Positions 10,279-21,837 of a stretch of 64,000 nt of DNA are shown here, piece after piece. The stretch spans positions 105,484,210-105,548,209 of the forward strand of contig CM061063.1 in assembly GCA_030762895.1 (NCBI GenBank), written 5' to 3'. The notes beneath the pieces were generated by a model. It was not told where the DNA came from. It made no database searches and worked only from the letters and a program-made list of their open reading frames with translations. The stretch comes from Sophora flavescens. Its lineage: Eukaryota; Streptophyta; Magnoliopsida; Fabales; Fabaceae. A program made the position numbers and the translations under genes. The first letter of the stretch is position 1. Each line of letters begins with the position of its first letter.

Positions 10279-11620
10279 TGAACGCGCTGTCGCGCACGCG
10301 TCAAAAGATGAGCGGTTAGTAAAAATGTAGTTTAGAATGCGACAACTCGGGTATCGTATCACAAGGACTCTTGTAGTGCTATTATCGCAGAAAATCAGTT
10401 TTCTTGGGGGGGTGTTTGGTTTGAAATTGATTGGAAAACAGAATGAAAACAGAGCATAAAAACAGAGCAAATTACGTGATTATCAAATAAGACTAAGACG
10501 ATCAATCTGCTGTTTCGTTTCCCACTATCATCGGTTCATGTAATTCCATGCCCTAAGCGGATTCTAATCCCTTTTCGATTGTAGCATCGATTAACAAGCG
10601 AAACCGACGCTACGGGACATATATTCCTAATTCCGAATTAAGCAAACGGATGAAGCCCTTCGTGAATTAAGCAAACACGAATTGAATGCACGCGAATTAA
10701 GCAAACGCGATTGAGTTTAGGAACATAAAATCATCGAAAATAAATCAACACTAATTCGGTACAAACTGAATTAAGCAAACAGAGAATAACGAATAGCATT
10801 GAAAGAGAGAAAAAAATTAAATCGGGGATTACAAGACCTCAAGTGTTGGTGGAAGCCGATTACAGCAGATCAACCTAGGGAGATTAGTTCTCCATCAAAA
10901 ACGCAAAACAACCAGAGAAATTCGAAAACAAGGATTAGCAAAAAGATCCTTCTGTTCTGCCCTAAACAGCTATTTATAACTTTCAGAAACTGCGCATTCT
11001 CGCGAGGCGAGTGGCCTCTCGCGAGGCAAATATTAAATGGCACCAGTTTGAATTTGTGTTCTCGCGAGGCGAGTGTGATTCTCGCGAGGCGAGTCTTCAA
11101 AATCTGGGTTGTCACAGCCGTGATACCTATCACGGCCAGGCCGTGATTACTTCTGACTTTGGGTGCTTATCTGTCATGACCGTGATCTTCATCACGGCTA
11201 GGCCGTGATGGTCTCTGCCTTCCACGGGTTTCTCTTCACACCCGTGATGGGTATCACGGGATGACCGTGATGCTTGCTGACTTCCAGGCTCGCGCGCGGG
11301 GCGAGGTAGAGAACGTGACTTTTCTGGCACAGGCTGGTCCTCACTCTCGCGGGGCGAGTATCTGCTCGCGTGGCGAGTGTTTCCAGATTGCAATTTCCAT
11401 TGTTTCCTTGATTCCTTGGACTCTAAGTCAACCTGAAAACATGAAATAGCCATAAGTGCTTTATTTGACTCAAAAACTGGCTAAATAACCCTAAAACTAC
11501 TTAAGGGACTCAAAACCGTGCTTGAGGACAATCGAGCCTAATTTTGGTGAAAATGAGATATAATTGGCACAAAACCACGGTCATACTAGTCATAAAACTA
11601 GATGAGCCAGAGGCTTATCA
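10279..11620 (-). repeat. 5' LTR of element B
   Basis: 1342 bp, TG to CA on the minus strand, the partner of 4639-5995. A 15-bp deletion near 11293 fuses two motifs, so this copy has lost one member of a pair. Confidence 0.9.
10971..11376 (-). promoter_or_regulatory. U3 promoter of element B 5' LTR
   Basis: TATAAATA on minus at 10971-10978. Motif pairs include 11000/11019 (the second copy mutated to TCGCGAGGCAA) and 11347/11366. The palindromic GCCGTGAT cluster lies between. This is the copy positioned to drive the element. Confidence 0.6.
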
Positions 11621-11956
11621 AGTTGCCAACTTGTCAATGGCTGTGCTTGTTTTGATTGCGAACTTTTCCATTGCCGCATTCATCTTCTCCAGAGCCAACT
11701 CCCAAGGTTGTGGTTGCCAGGCTAGACCACCGCCATCATCACTCCAAGCGAAACCCGGATGGTCTCCCCTCATATCACCCCAATACTGATTCTGACTCTG
11801 ATAGTTGTTCTGGGGCACACTGTCATAGAAATTATGGCATGAGTCCACATATTCTTGAGAGACATAGAACGGACAACTCCAAGTGTCATGGTCTCCATTA
11901 CAATATTCGCAACCAGGAAGCATTCCTTCGTGTACCTCGCATACAAAACAAGGCAA
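11621..11956 (-). pseudogene. family A short gag, 5' part of copy i2
   Basis: Begins with the Cys-rich segment including CEYCNGDHDTWSC (CX2CX3HX4C) and continues through NYQSQNQYW and WELALEKMNAAMEKF to the point where element B is inserted. The remainder of the gene is at 3907-4638. The start ATG lies about 110 nt from the primer site, so no room is left for a normal capsid domain. Confidence 0.75.
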
Positions 11957-12063
11957 GACCAGGTGGAATCAAAGAAGTAGAGAGAGAAAATAGTAAATAA
12001 AAATAAAAATACTTAACCAAATGATCAAACTTCCCTAAAAATTAGGAAAATTGGTTGTGCCAA

Positions 12064-12081
12064 TCCCCGGCAACGGCGCCA
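12064..12081 (-). other. primer binding site, tRNA-Asp, family A (LTR A2)
   Basis: Same 18-nt tRNA-Asp complement as at 925-942, 6 nt from LTR A2. Confidence 0.9.
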
Positions 12082-12087
12082 AAAACT

Positions 12088-13616
12088 TGTTGAGTCACCG
12101 GCAAGTGTACCGGGTCGTCGCAAGTAATAAAATAACACGGTAAGAATTTACCGAGGTCGAACTCAGGGATTGGGTTACCAATTCAACTAATCCGCGGGAA
12201 CTCCGATAAGTTGGTCAAGTGAGGAAAGTGGTGGAGAGAGAGAGAGATTAATATCGCAATTCAATTAACAATCAAATAAAGCTAAGGTTTTAAAATCAGA
12301 AATTAAAATATCCAAGGTCTCAAATCCACCTACCCAATCATGTATAGTACCCAAGTGATGATGAATTCCTCCCTAAGTTCAATTATAATGTCAACCGGGA
12401 CCCCCAATTTCTCCTATATCCACTGTCGTGCTCAATAGGACGTATTCGACGATTGGATTAATTACTTACTAGGTTTCATAACCCTAATCTCGAATTTTAT
12501 TAATTCTTGTTCCCTATAAGGTTGCACTATTCTCCTACTCACTCTCGTGCAATATTCGATTAGTGATCCCAATTCAAGTTCTAAAACGCGAATCGCCGAT
12601 CAGCCTCAACACGTTTAACTAGTTAATCACGCAATACATATGATCAACGCATTCAAATCAGAATTGGAAAACATTCATTAAGAGAAGGGGAGAAAAACAT
12701 ACATCACATGAACACTATACCGCCATGGGCGGCTTCATTGATCCCTCGAACGAGGGGATTAGTTCCTCATGCCCGTGACGATGCAAAAACAATCCGACAT
12801 AATCTCCATAATAAAATAAAATAAGAAAAAGGGAGACGCAGCTCCAGGAGAAAACAAGGATTCGTAACTAAACTGATCTCAACAAGTGGAAAAACTTGGA
12901 TCACTAAATCTGATCTGAAACAGCCTATAAATAGGGATTCTGGTTCTCGGACGCTCGCGGGGCGAACCATCTTTCGCGAGGCGAACATTAGTTTTGGCGC
13001 GCTTTCAATTTGGATTCTCGCGAGGCGAGAGTGTGTTCGCGGGGCGAGTCTTCAAACCTTAATCTGTCACAGCCGTGACCTTCATCACGGCTAGCCCGTG
13101 ATGGTCTCTGTCTTCCAGGGTCTTCAGTCTCTCGCGAGGCGAGAAGCTTATCGCGTGGCGAATGTCAGTTTTGGCTCCATCCTGAGTTTGAATGATCGCG
13201 AGGCGAAATGTTATTGGCGAGGCGAACCAGAAAGGATGACTTCTCTGGCACAGTCAGGCCTTCAGGTTCGCGAGGTGAGACAGAATGTATGACTGTTGCT
13301 GCTTCAGCTGGTCTTCAGGTTCGCGTGGCGAGAATCCTTTCGTGAGGCGAGTCTCTCCAGAATGGAAATTTCCACTATTTCTTGACTTTCCTTGACTCCC
13401 GGAGCTTCACTTCTAACCTGAAACAATAAAAAGACACAAAAAGCGCAATTCTATTCAAAATAGACTAAAAATTACTAAAAAATGCCTAGAACGAGTAAAA
13501 GTCTACTTAGGAACAAAACAAGGCAAATTTGGGCGAAAACGAGATTGAACTCGAATAATTTGCACAAAAACCACAGTCCATCTAGTTATAAAACTAGATA
13601 AGCCAAAGGCTTATCA
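12088..13616 (-). repeat. LTR A2 (family A)
   Basis: 1529 bp on the minus strand, nearly identical to LTR A1. For unit i2 it is the 5' LTR, and for unit i3 it is the 3' LTR, which is the key observation for the tandem arrangement. Confidence 0.85.
12926..13350 (-). promoter_or_regulatory. U3 promoter of LTR A2
   Basis: TATA-like TATTTATAG on minus at about 12926-12934, with the same array of 11-mers beginning at 12955 and ending with the pair 13321/13340. Some copies carry C-to-T changes (TCGTGAGGCGA, TCGCGAGGTGA), typical of methylated CpG decay. Confidence 0.6.
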
Positions 13617-15049
13617 AAACACCCCAAACTTAAACCTTGCTTGTCCCCAAGCAAGCTAAAACTCAAAAAGGACTCAAGACTTGGCAAGCCTAAAGGAATC
13701 AATCGATTTCACACAAATTTCATGCAATCAAAACAGTTTTTCTCCAATGATCTCCCCCCTTACATCAATGTAATCCCCACATTCATTTACTTTAAACAAT
13801 TGAGAACTTCATCATTCATGCAATCATTAATCTAAGTTGAGGATCAGAGCCACACATAGAAGGAATATCACCAATTTCAAACAATTGCCTTCCTCACAAG
13901 GGTATGTAAAATTTCACTCATTCGCTCAATTTTGTCTAGGCTTTTAAAGTTTTCACTCAATTTCACATATCAAGAGCACTTTCCATGAATTTGATTTTCA
14001 TCTCAAAAATAGTTCCCACGAAAACATGCATGCAACATCAGAAGGTCTTTTAAAGGTTGTAATGGGGCCTGGCTGAGGGTAGGATATTCAAGGATACTCG
14101 GCTTAAGTCCCTAGGAACTAAGAGAGCATGAGAATTTGACACATATTCAACTCAAATTCCTTTTTCCATTTTTCTTTTTGCCTCGGGTGACTACAGCCTT
14201 TTCCTTGCTAATCTTTTTGTTTTGCCCATTTTCTTTTGGCAAATTTTTTTTTACCTTGGGTTTCAACCTTTATTTTTCTTTTTCTCAACCCAAAATGACT
14301 CATCACCTTGTAGCCACCCCAAACTTAGTTTCCCACAACCTTTCTCTTGCTAAGCTTCCATGCTCTCCTAATCCTAAGATTGGGTTAACATGGTTTTACC
14401 AGATTTTTGGCTTATAATATAGGGTCATCAAGAAACAATAGGCTAATCAGGCTCAACGGGGCTAACTTGGGAACATGCATTAGGGATGGTTCTTTTCAGG
14501 CCAAGTAGTTATTCAAAGAAAATTGCCTAAATCATTTGATGCAACACGTAAACATGCAAACCATAAAGAGATTCAAGCAAATTCGGGAAAGTGCAACTTA
14601 ACAGTGATTCACACATTCAAAAACAAAGTTGGAGGCTCTAATCCTCACCTGGACATTTTTTTAAATTATTTGATCGAGATACAATTCCTAGTGTGTGCAC
14701 CCCCTCACCCCAAACTTATCATAAATCAAGTAATCACAATAAAATTCTCAAAGTTCAGTTTTCAATTTTTCACATGGGGATCAATTTTCTATTTTCAGAA
14801 CCTAGGGGGAAATCATCAATGGTCAAAATAATTCATGCAATCAATCTATGCTCAATTTAATTAAAATCCAACAAGCTTGCCGACACACCGTTAATACAAA
14901 AACTCTTGATCTTCTCAAATTATTCAAGAGTGACAAACAAAAACAAAACAAAAACAAAAACAAAAACAACAACAAAAACAAGAGTGAGGAAAGGAGAGGG
15001 TGTTCCCTGATCAAGTTTCAATGGTTACATCCTCTTCCAATTGGTCTCA
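13617..15049 (-). mobile_element. family A 3' non-coding region (copy i3), cut by element C
   Basis: Same sequence as 2476-3910, including the repeated purine motif and the (CAAAAA)n run (about 14935-14982). It stops abruptly in GGTCTCA where element C begins. Confidence 0.8.
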
Positions 15050-17226
15050 TGTTTGTGACGCCGGCAAGTGTACCGGGTCGTCGCAAGTAATAAAATAAAC
15101 ACGGTAAGTAATTACCGAGGTCGAACTCAGGGATTGGGCTACCAATTCGACTAATCCGCGGGAAATCCGATACGTTGGTCAAGTTACAGAAGGTGGTTGA
15201 GAGAGAGAGATTAATATCAAAAATTCAATTAACGAATCTAATAAACTAATTAACTAAAAATCAGAAATTAAAATGTCCAAGGTCACAAATCCACCTACCC
15301 AATATGCATTCCCAAGTGATGATGAATTCCTCCCTAAGTTCAATTACAATGTCAACCGGGACCCCCAATTTCTCCTATATCCACTCTCGTGCTCAATAGG
15401 ACGTATTCGATGATTGGATTAATTACTTGCTAGGTCTCATAATCCTAATCTCGAATTTGATTAATTCTTGTTCCCTATAAGGTTGCACTAATCTCCTACT
15501 CACTCTCGTGTAATATTCGATTAGCGATCCCAATTCAAGTTCTAAAACGCGAATCGCCTCTCGGCCTCAAACACGTTTAACTAGTTAATCACGCAAAACA
15601 TATGATCAACGCAATCAAATCAGAATTGGAAAACATAAATTGAGACAAGGGAGAAAGACATACATCACATTGAATCTACACCGCCATGGGCGGCTTCATT
15701 GCTCCCTCGGACGAGGGGATTAGTTCCTCATGCTCATAGACAAGCAATCCGACATAATCTCCATATCAAAATAAAAAGAAAAGAGGAGACGCAGCTCCAA
15801 AGAGAAACAAGGATTCGTAACTACTGTTCTAAACTAAGTGGAAAAACCTCCTTTAAAACTCCCTCAATCTGATCTGAAACAGCCTTTAAATAAGGATTCT
15901 GTTTCTTGCTCGCTCGCGGGGCGAGCACTCCTTCGTGAGGCGAATTTTAGTATTGGCGTGCTTTCAAATTTGGATTTTCGCGAGGCGAGGGTGTGTTCGC
16001 GGGGCGAGTCTTCCAACTTCAATTTGTCACAGCCGTGACCTTTATCACGGCTAGGCCGTGAGTGTCTCTGTCTTCCAGTGTCTTCAAACTCTCGCGTGGC
16101 GAGATGCTTTCGCGGGGCGAGATTCAATTCTAGGCTGTCACCTTCATCACGGCTAGGCCGTGATGGTCTCTGACTTCCAGGTCTTCATTATTCGCATGGC
16201 GAGAATCCTGTTCGCGAGGCGAGCCAGAGTGATGACTGTTCCTGCTTTATCTGATGTTCAGGCTCACGAGGCGAGCATCTCCAGAAGTGCTTTTTCCACT
16301 GCTTCTTGACTTTCCTTGACTCCCGGAGCTTCACTTATTGACCTGAAAACACCAAAAGCAACCAAAAGCATAATTCTATCCAAAATAAGCTAAAAACTAC
16401 ACAAAAGACGCAAAACGAGTCAAAGTCCAACTTAGGAACAAAACAAGGCAAATTTGGGCGAAAACGAGAGTGAACTCAACTAATTGGCACATAAACCCTA
16501 GTTCATCTAGTCATAAAACTAGATAAGCCAGAGGCTTATCAAAACACCCCAAACTTAAACCTTGCTTGTCCCCAAGCAAGCTAAAACTCAAAAACGACTC
16601 AAGACTTGGCAAGCCTAAAGGAATCAATCGATTTTGCACAAATTTCATGCAATCAAAACAGTTTTTCTCCAATGATTTCCCCCTACATTAATGTAATCCC
16701 CACATTCATTTACTTTAAACAATTGAGAACTTCATCATTCATGCAATCATTAATCTAAGTTGAGGATCAGGGTCACACACAAAAGGAAGATCACCAATTT
16801 CAAACAACTGCCTTCCTCACAAGGGTATGTAAAATTTCACTCATTCGCTCAAATTCGTCTAGGCTATCAACTTTTCACTCAACTTCACATTCCAAGAGCA
16901 CTTCCCATGAATTTGATTTTCATCTCAAAAATGGTTCCCACGAAAACATGCATGCAACATCAGAAGGTCTTTTAAAGGTTGTAAGGAGGCCTGGCTCAAG
17001 GTAAGATATTCAAAGGATAGAGGCTAAGTCCCTAGGATCAATGAGAGCATGAAACTAATATCACAACGATTGAATTCACTCTCATATTATTCTCTTCCTT
17101 GCATTTGGTGGCTACACACCTCTTCCTTTTTATATTTATTTTTCCTTGCCCTTTTTGGCACATATTCAATGCTTTTCATCACCCATTTTTTTTTTCAAGC
17201 CTTCGGTCCTTACTTCCGATTTTCTT
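15050..17226 (-). mobile_element. Ty3/gypsy family A-like element C (3' LTR and 3' region), truncated by gap
   Basis: LTR C (15050-16541) is a diverged relative of LTR A with TG/CA ends, TATA-like box at 15884-15892 and motif pairs. On its high side is a polypurine tract and non-coding 3' region (16542-17226) running into the gap, so LTR C is the 3' LTR and the rest of the element is hidden. The likely target duplication is the last bases of GGTCTCA; its partner is not visible. Confidence 0.75.
15884..16222 (-). promoter_or_regulatory. U3 promoter of LTR C
   Basis: TATTTAAAG (minus) followed upstream by 11-mer pairs beginning at 15914/15933, 15978/15997, 16092/16110 and 16192/16212. Spacing is 18-20 nt although the sequences have diverged from family A, so spacing is better conserved than the spacer sequence. 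Confidence 0.55.
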
Positions 17227-17726
17227 NNNNNNNNNNNNNNNNNNNNNNNNNNNNNNNNNNNNNNNNNNNNNNNNNNNNNNNNNNNNNNNNNNNNNNNNNN
17301 NNNNNNNNNNNNNNNNNNNNNNNNNNNNNNNNNNNNNNNNNNNNNNNNNNNNNNNNNNNNNNNNNNNNNNNNNNNNNNNNNNNNNNNNNNNNNNNNNNNN
17401 NNNNNNNNNNNNNNNNNNNNNNNNNNNNNNNNNNNNNNNNNNNNNNNNNNNNNNNNNNNNNNNNNNNNNNNNNNNNNNNNNNNNNNNNNNNNNNNNNNNN
17501 NNNNNNNNNNNNNNNNNNNNNNNNNNNNNNNNNNNNNNNNNNNNNNNNNNNNNNNNNNNNNNNNNNNNNNNNNNNNNNNNNNNNNNNNNNNNNNNNNNNN
17601 NNNNNNNNNNNNNNNNNNNNNNNNNNNNNNNNNNNNNNNNNNNNNNNNNNNNNNNNNNNNNNNNNNNNNNNNNNNNNNNNNNNNNNNNNNNNNNNNNNNN
17701 NNNNNNNNNNNNNNNNNNNNNNNNNN
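17227..17726. other. assembly gap, exactly 500 N
   Basis: A nominal-size gap. The left edge is element C; the right edge is unrelated retroelement sequence. Confidence 0.99.
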
Positions 17727-18388
17727 CGATCTGAACCCCATAAGAGGCATTCTGGGATATCTCGAATGAAGTCTCCATGGATGAAAAATTAGAAATCAAA
17801 CTGGAAAAAAGAGATGAGAAGGGCGTACCTCGAATAGGAAAGGAAGTGTGAAAGCTTGAACTAGAAAGGGCTCGAGAGAGAAGAAAATCAAGGAAAGTGA
17901 AGCCCTGTATCAGCGGCTCGTTCAATTTATAGAAAAAAGAGCAAAGCTTCAAAAAGAAATGAAACGTTCCTTTTGGTGAAATAATGATGGTTGTTGACGT
18001 GCGAGAGAAGAGAAACGTCCCTTCAAGTCTGCGCAAATTCAGCGCACTAATGGAAATGAAACATGTGGCAGAGACATCGGAATATACGCTGTCAACAATT
18101 AAAAATATGGGCACGCAGCTACAGCACAGGCCTCGGAAATGATGCCATAAAAGCCACGCGTCACAAGTCAGCTTTGGCTTATTAACAAAGGGCAACGTCT
18201 CTTTTGATCTTTGGAACCGAGAAAATATAGTCACAGTACGAAACTAAGACGACTACCTTGGCTAGACTCGGCTCCTTAAAAAAGCTTCCACGCATTCAGC
18301 TCAAAGTTTGGGGGGACTTGTATATGAGCCGAGGTGTAAAGCTCGCCAACTCGAAGCATGAAACTCTGTTGCCCGAGGTGTTCACCGA

Positions 18389-18463
<75 letters not shown>

Positions 18464-18712
18464 TGAAGTATTAAGCTCGGCCAATTACCTCACCAACTCG
18501 AAAGGCTAGAGAAGAAACCAAGTTCCTAAACTCAATCACCGAGGTTGAACAATTGGTCGAGGTACGAGATCGGTCATTAAGACTATGGAAAAAAGGGGGA
18601 GAGAACCTACACCATAAACCTCAGATCCTCCAAAGAAGGTTTTTAAAAGTCCAAGCTCGGCTACTGTCATGAAAACTTTTACGCTTCTACTAGCTCAAAG
18701 CTTGGGGGGACT
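17727..18712 (+). mobile_element. 3' non-coding region of an LTR retrotransposon, with AT microsatellite
   Basis: No conserved coding frame. Two related segments end in purine tracts (CAAAGTTTGGGGGGACTTG at about 18303 and CAAAGCTTGGGGGGACTTG at about 18696), the look of polypurine tracts in Tat-like Ty3 elements. The second abuts an LTR-like sequence. An (AT)n run separates them. Confidence 0.45.
18394..18459. repeat. (AT)n microsatellite
   Basis: About 33 dinucleotide units, uninterrupted. Likely polymorphic in length and prone to assembly error. Confidence 0.97.
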
Positions 18713-19313
18713 TGTGTACTGGTCGAGGAGTAAAACTCAGTCACCGAGTTTGGCTACCCGACCCAATCAAGGTGGGAATGATAAGATATTGATATTATCT
18801 TTAATAATCTTATATTATCTCAAATAACCTTATCCGGTTAGGAGATCATTTTAAGATATTGGTATTTAATAATCATGATATTATCTCAAATAACCTTATC
18901 CGATTAGAAAAATAATATCCCTTAAATTAAGGAAATCATATCTCTAAAAAGATTTAAGAGATAAAAGGAGATAAATCCAGATCTCTTAAAGATATGGGGA
19001 TACTATTATAAAAAGAGGAGAACCCAAAGGAGAGGCTCACTTTTCACCAACCCCAGTGACTCTTCCTTAAGCGTATTAGAAAAACTAGCTCGACCATTGC
19101 TCGCTGGTATTCATCAGATACAAGATTAGGGGATTGAGATCACCATATGACCAAGGGTTGAACCTAGAACTACGTCTGGCATTGATTCCCATTGGGATAC
19201 GTAGGACCGAAATACAATATTCTGTCAAGCCTTAATCTAAAACAACCCCGGAGTTCACTCTTGGTTAGGCGTTCTACGGCGAGACTCCGTCAGGTTGGAT
19301 CTCGGCAGGAACA
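18713..19313 (+). repeat. LTR-like sequence (+ strand)
   Basis: Begins TGTGTACTGG directly after a polypurine tract, has a good TATA box (TATAAAAAG at 19007-19015) and ends near GGCAGGAACA. No matching partner LTR or convincing primer site was found, so the boundaries are approximate and the element may be a solo or truncated LTR. Confidence 0.45.
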
Positions 19314-19429
19314 TCCCTAGACCGATGCACCAATCTTAGGTTCGTGGTAATAGAAACATCATTTATCTTTTACCGTCGTTTATTACGTCGTGAAGTAGAC
19401 ACACTATCTACTGAATACCAAGTCTACAA

Positions 19430-19540
19430 CGTCATAAGAACACTAGCACCATAACGTCTCGGTTACTAAGTTCCATATTATTTTATCGTCATAAGAACGC
19501 TAGTACACCGATGTCTCGGTTACTAAGTTCCATATCGTCG
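19430..19540. repeat. short tandem duplication (about 50-57 bp, two copies)
   Basis: Two copies of CGTCATAAGAACNCTAG...TCTCGGTTACTAAGTTCCATAT lie head to tail, the first with an 8-bp extension. Confidence 0.7.
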
Positions 19541-20199
19541 TTTACGTCATTTTCATTCTGTGAAAAATAAATCTAAAATAAAATCTCCGCAACTTATCCA
19601 AGTTACCAGAAATACGTCATTGAGTAAAACTCTTTTACAGAAAATCATTTCTACTTGAAATTTGTTTGTAAAACGTCAAATCATAATAAAATCCATTTTC
19701 CTTTGGAAACTCTTTTTTCCCGAAATAACATCAAATGGTCAAGAAACTCTTTTACTGAAACTTCAATTTAAAACAAAAAAGATAAATCAATTGAGATTAA
19801 ATCTATTTTCAAAATAAGTACAGTTGTTTTTAAACTCATCAACATAAATAATTTCGAAACTTGCTGTCGTTTAGCATTTTTTATAGAAAACGTTTTTAAG
19901 TCAAACTTTGAACTTTCTTCTAAAATAATTTTCTTATATAATAAATAAGTTATTTTCGAAAATTAATTTCACAAAATAACTTTTTATAATATTACGGAAT
20001 TTCTTATGTAAAAATTAGCAGTACAAAAATAATTTCACGGTTACGTCCTCACTGTGACTCATAGTTTACTTTTACACTGATAAATCATTAAATAATGATA
20101 TTTTCCAAAAACACTTATTTTTCCCATATAAAATTTTCCATCAATATTATATTCCAATATTTTACCATTAAAAACATTGAATATAATTATTAAAGCTTC
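19541..20199. other. AT-rich sequence, no gene seen
   Basis: Runs of A and T with no frame or motif I recognise. It may be the internal region or U5 side of the adjacent LTR element. Confidence 0.5.
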
Positions 20200-21837
20200 T
20201 TAAATCTTTTATCTGATCAACTGATTGGGCACTGACCACTGTCAGTAATATTCCCAGGCAGATCATGCATCACAACATTACCATATATAACTGCAGATAA
20301 ACAATTAACCGTAGATAACCAATCACAGATAAAAATAGCACAACTCAAACAACTTAAACAAAACACTCCAGATAAATAATACAGACAACAACAGATATCA
20401 CGTAGCCATCGAAAAAATCCCTCAGGCAATCTCCTCTTACCTTTTGAAGTTACAGAAATCTTTTTGCGTATCGTCGGTTTTGATTTCGGCACGCGTCAAG
20501 AACTTCGGCTCGTGTCAAGAAACTTGGACAAACCAAAACAAAACTAGTATCAAAACACAACAAAACAACACAAAACCAAACAACAAAACATCTTATTTCT
20601 CATGACTAAGGTTCGGCCATCGTGAGTAAAAAAGGGCTAGACATGTCGAAATTTTGCAAGCTTATGGATTAAAGATCCTAAGTATATGAAACACATGATC
20701 AATGATCAATATACTACAAATGAAACAAAACCCTCTAACTCCACAAAGAGTGAGGTTTCGGCCATGACATGAAAATTAGGCTAGAGATTTTCAAATTCAA
20801 CAAGCTCTTAGATTCAAGTATGATAGGCATTTACTAGATCAAAACAAGTGTTATACTTGAAAAATTAATTGAAACAAAACATCATTCCTCCTATTCTACC
20901 TAGGTTCGTCCTCTCTAGGAAATATAGGGTAGAAATTTTGTTTGATCTCATGCTTCTAGATATACAATATAGGCATGAATACAAGATCATAGGAATTAGT
21001 TTAAGTTTGTAGGATTTTTCTACAATTTCTTAGAGATTTTCAAAGTTCTAGATCTAGGAATTTCAAAGTGATGAACATAGATGAATAAGACTTTGAATCG
21101 TGAAAAGTATTGAAGAACATAGGCATGATTGAGTAAGGAGAGTAAGGACTTGCTTCGCAAAATGATGCTAGAAAGCTTATGAACTTGTGAATGTTTATGA
21201 ACAAAAAGGCAATAGGAAGACAATGAAGTGTGATGAAGGATATTTATAGGGGTGTGGGCTGCGCAACTAGGGACCAAGGAGCAGGGAAGTTTGTCACTTA
21301 AGGACCAAGACACAAATACTTTGAAGGACCATTTTGCAAATTAGAAAAGCTTAAGGACCTATTTGCAATTTCCACTAAACTTGTCATCAATACATGTGAC
21401 TCCATCCATGACATCATCCACATGGCCTTGTCATTCATGACTCATGGATATTATCCGTTAGCGGCTCCCGAAAATCCCGTATCAGCTCTGTCGCTTACCC
21501 GATTAAGATATCGCCTGGATGAAATATAATACATCACTTTTTAGTGAAATATTTTAAAATAAACAAAATCGTATGAAATTAAATAAAAACCTTAAGTATT
21601 TCGTTCATGAGTCAAAATTAGATTCTCTGAGCAATATAATTATACTGTCAGTGAAATTCACAAACCGAGTTTCGCCTGACTTTTCAACCTAAAATTTAAC
21701 CGCAACTCTCTACGATAAAGTAGAGTGTAAATAAGGTTTTGGTTTAATTAAAATAATTTTCTAAGTCTCAAATAAATATATAAACATATTTATATAAATT
21801 TCCGACATTAGAAAACGGTGAAAAATCGGGGTTTACA
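20200..21837 (-). repeat. LTR of a Ty3/gypsy-type element (minus strand), low end uncertain
   Basis: The high end is a clear LTR start on the minus strand (TGTAAACCCCGATTTTTC). It is homologous over at least 250 bp with the sequence beginning at 63739 on the plus strand (shared blocks such as ATCGTAGAGAGTTGCGGTTAAATTTTAGG against the other copy's ATAGAGAGTCACGGTTAAATTTTCGG region). A minus-strand TATA box (CTATAAATATCC) lies at about 21239-21250. I could not find the low end or a primer site. Confidence 0.5.

Larger units (their letters stand above)
4639..11620 (-). mobile_element. Ty3/gypsy family B element, complete, gag-protease only
   Basis: A complete LTR retrotransposon on the minus strand: 5' LTR 10279-11620, tRNA-Asp primer site 10258-10275, disrupted gag 8409-10181, protease 7455-8342, a non-coding 3' region of about 1.4 kb, polypurine tract 5996-6011, 3' LTR 4639-5995, and a 5-bp target duplication AGTTG on both sides. 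There is no RT, RNase H or integrase, so it is non-autonomous. The two LTRs differ by few substitutions plus a 15-bp deletion in the 5' LTR, which suggests a young insertion. It is nested in the gag of an older family-A copy. Confidence 0.92.
227..15049 (-). mobile_element. tandem array of non-autonomous Ty3/gypsy family A
   Basis: Read on the minus strand the order is internal, LTR, internal, LTR, internal: internal i1 (227-948), LTR A1 (949-2475), internal i2 (2476-4638 plus 11626-12087, split by element B), LTR A2 (12088-13616), internal i3 (13617-15049). Each LTR is followed on its low side by a tRNA-Asp primer site and gag, and on its high side by a polypurine tract, so the two LTRs are shared by neighbouring units. 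A single insertion would have host DNA outside the LTRs, and here it does not. The internal region is only about 2.6 kb without B and codes for a short gag only, so the family depends on proteins in trans. Unequal recombination between LTRs is the likely origin. Misassembly next to gaps is the alternative. Confidence 0.8.

Noticed and set aside
17049..18234. Long frames through the 500-N gap
   Set aside because: They are open only because N codes for nothing; no real coding evidence.
18258..18509. Tyr-Ile repeat frames at the AT microsatellite
   Set aside because: Pure translation of (AT)n on both strands.
20217..20492. 91-aa minus-strand frame
   Set aside because: Lies in the downstream part of an LTR; no recognisable domain, though a GT-AG-like leader intron of the element is possible.
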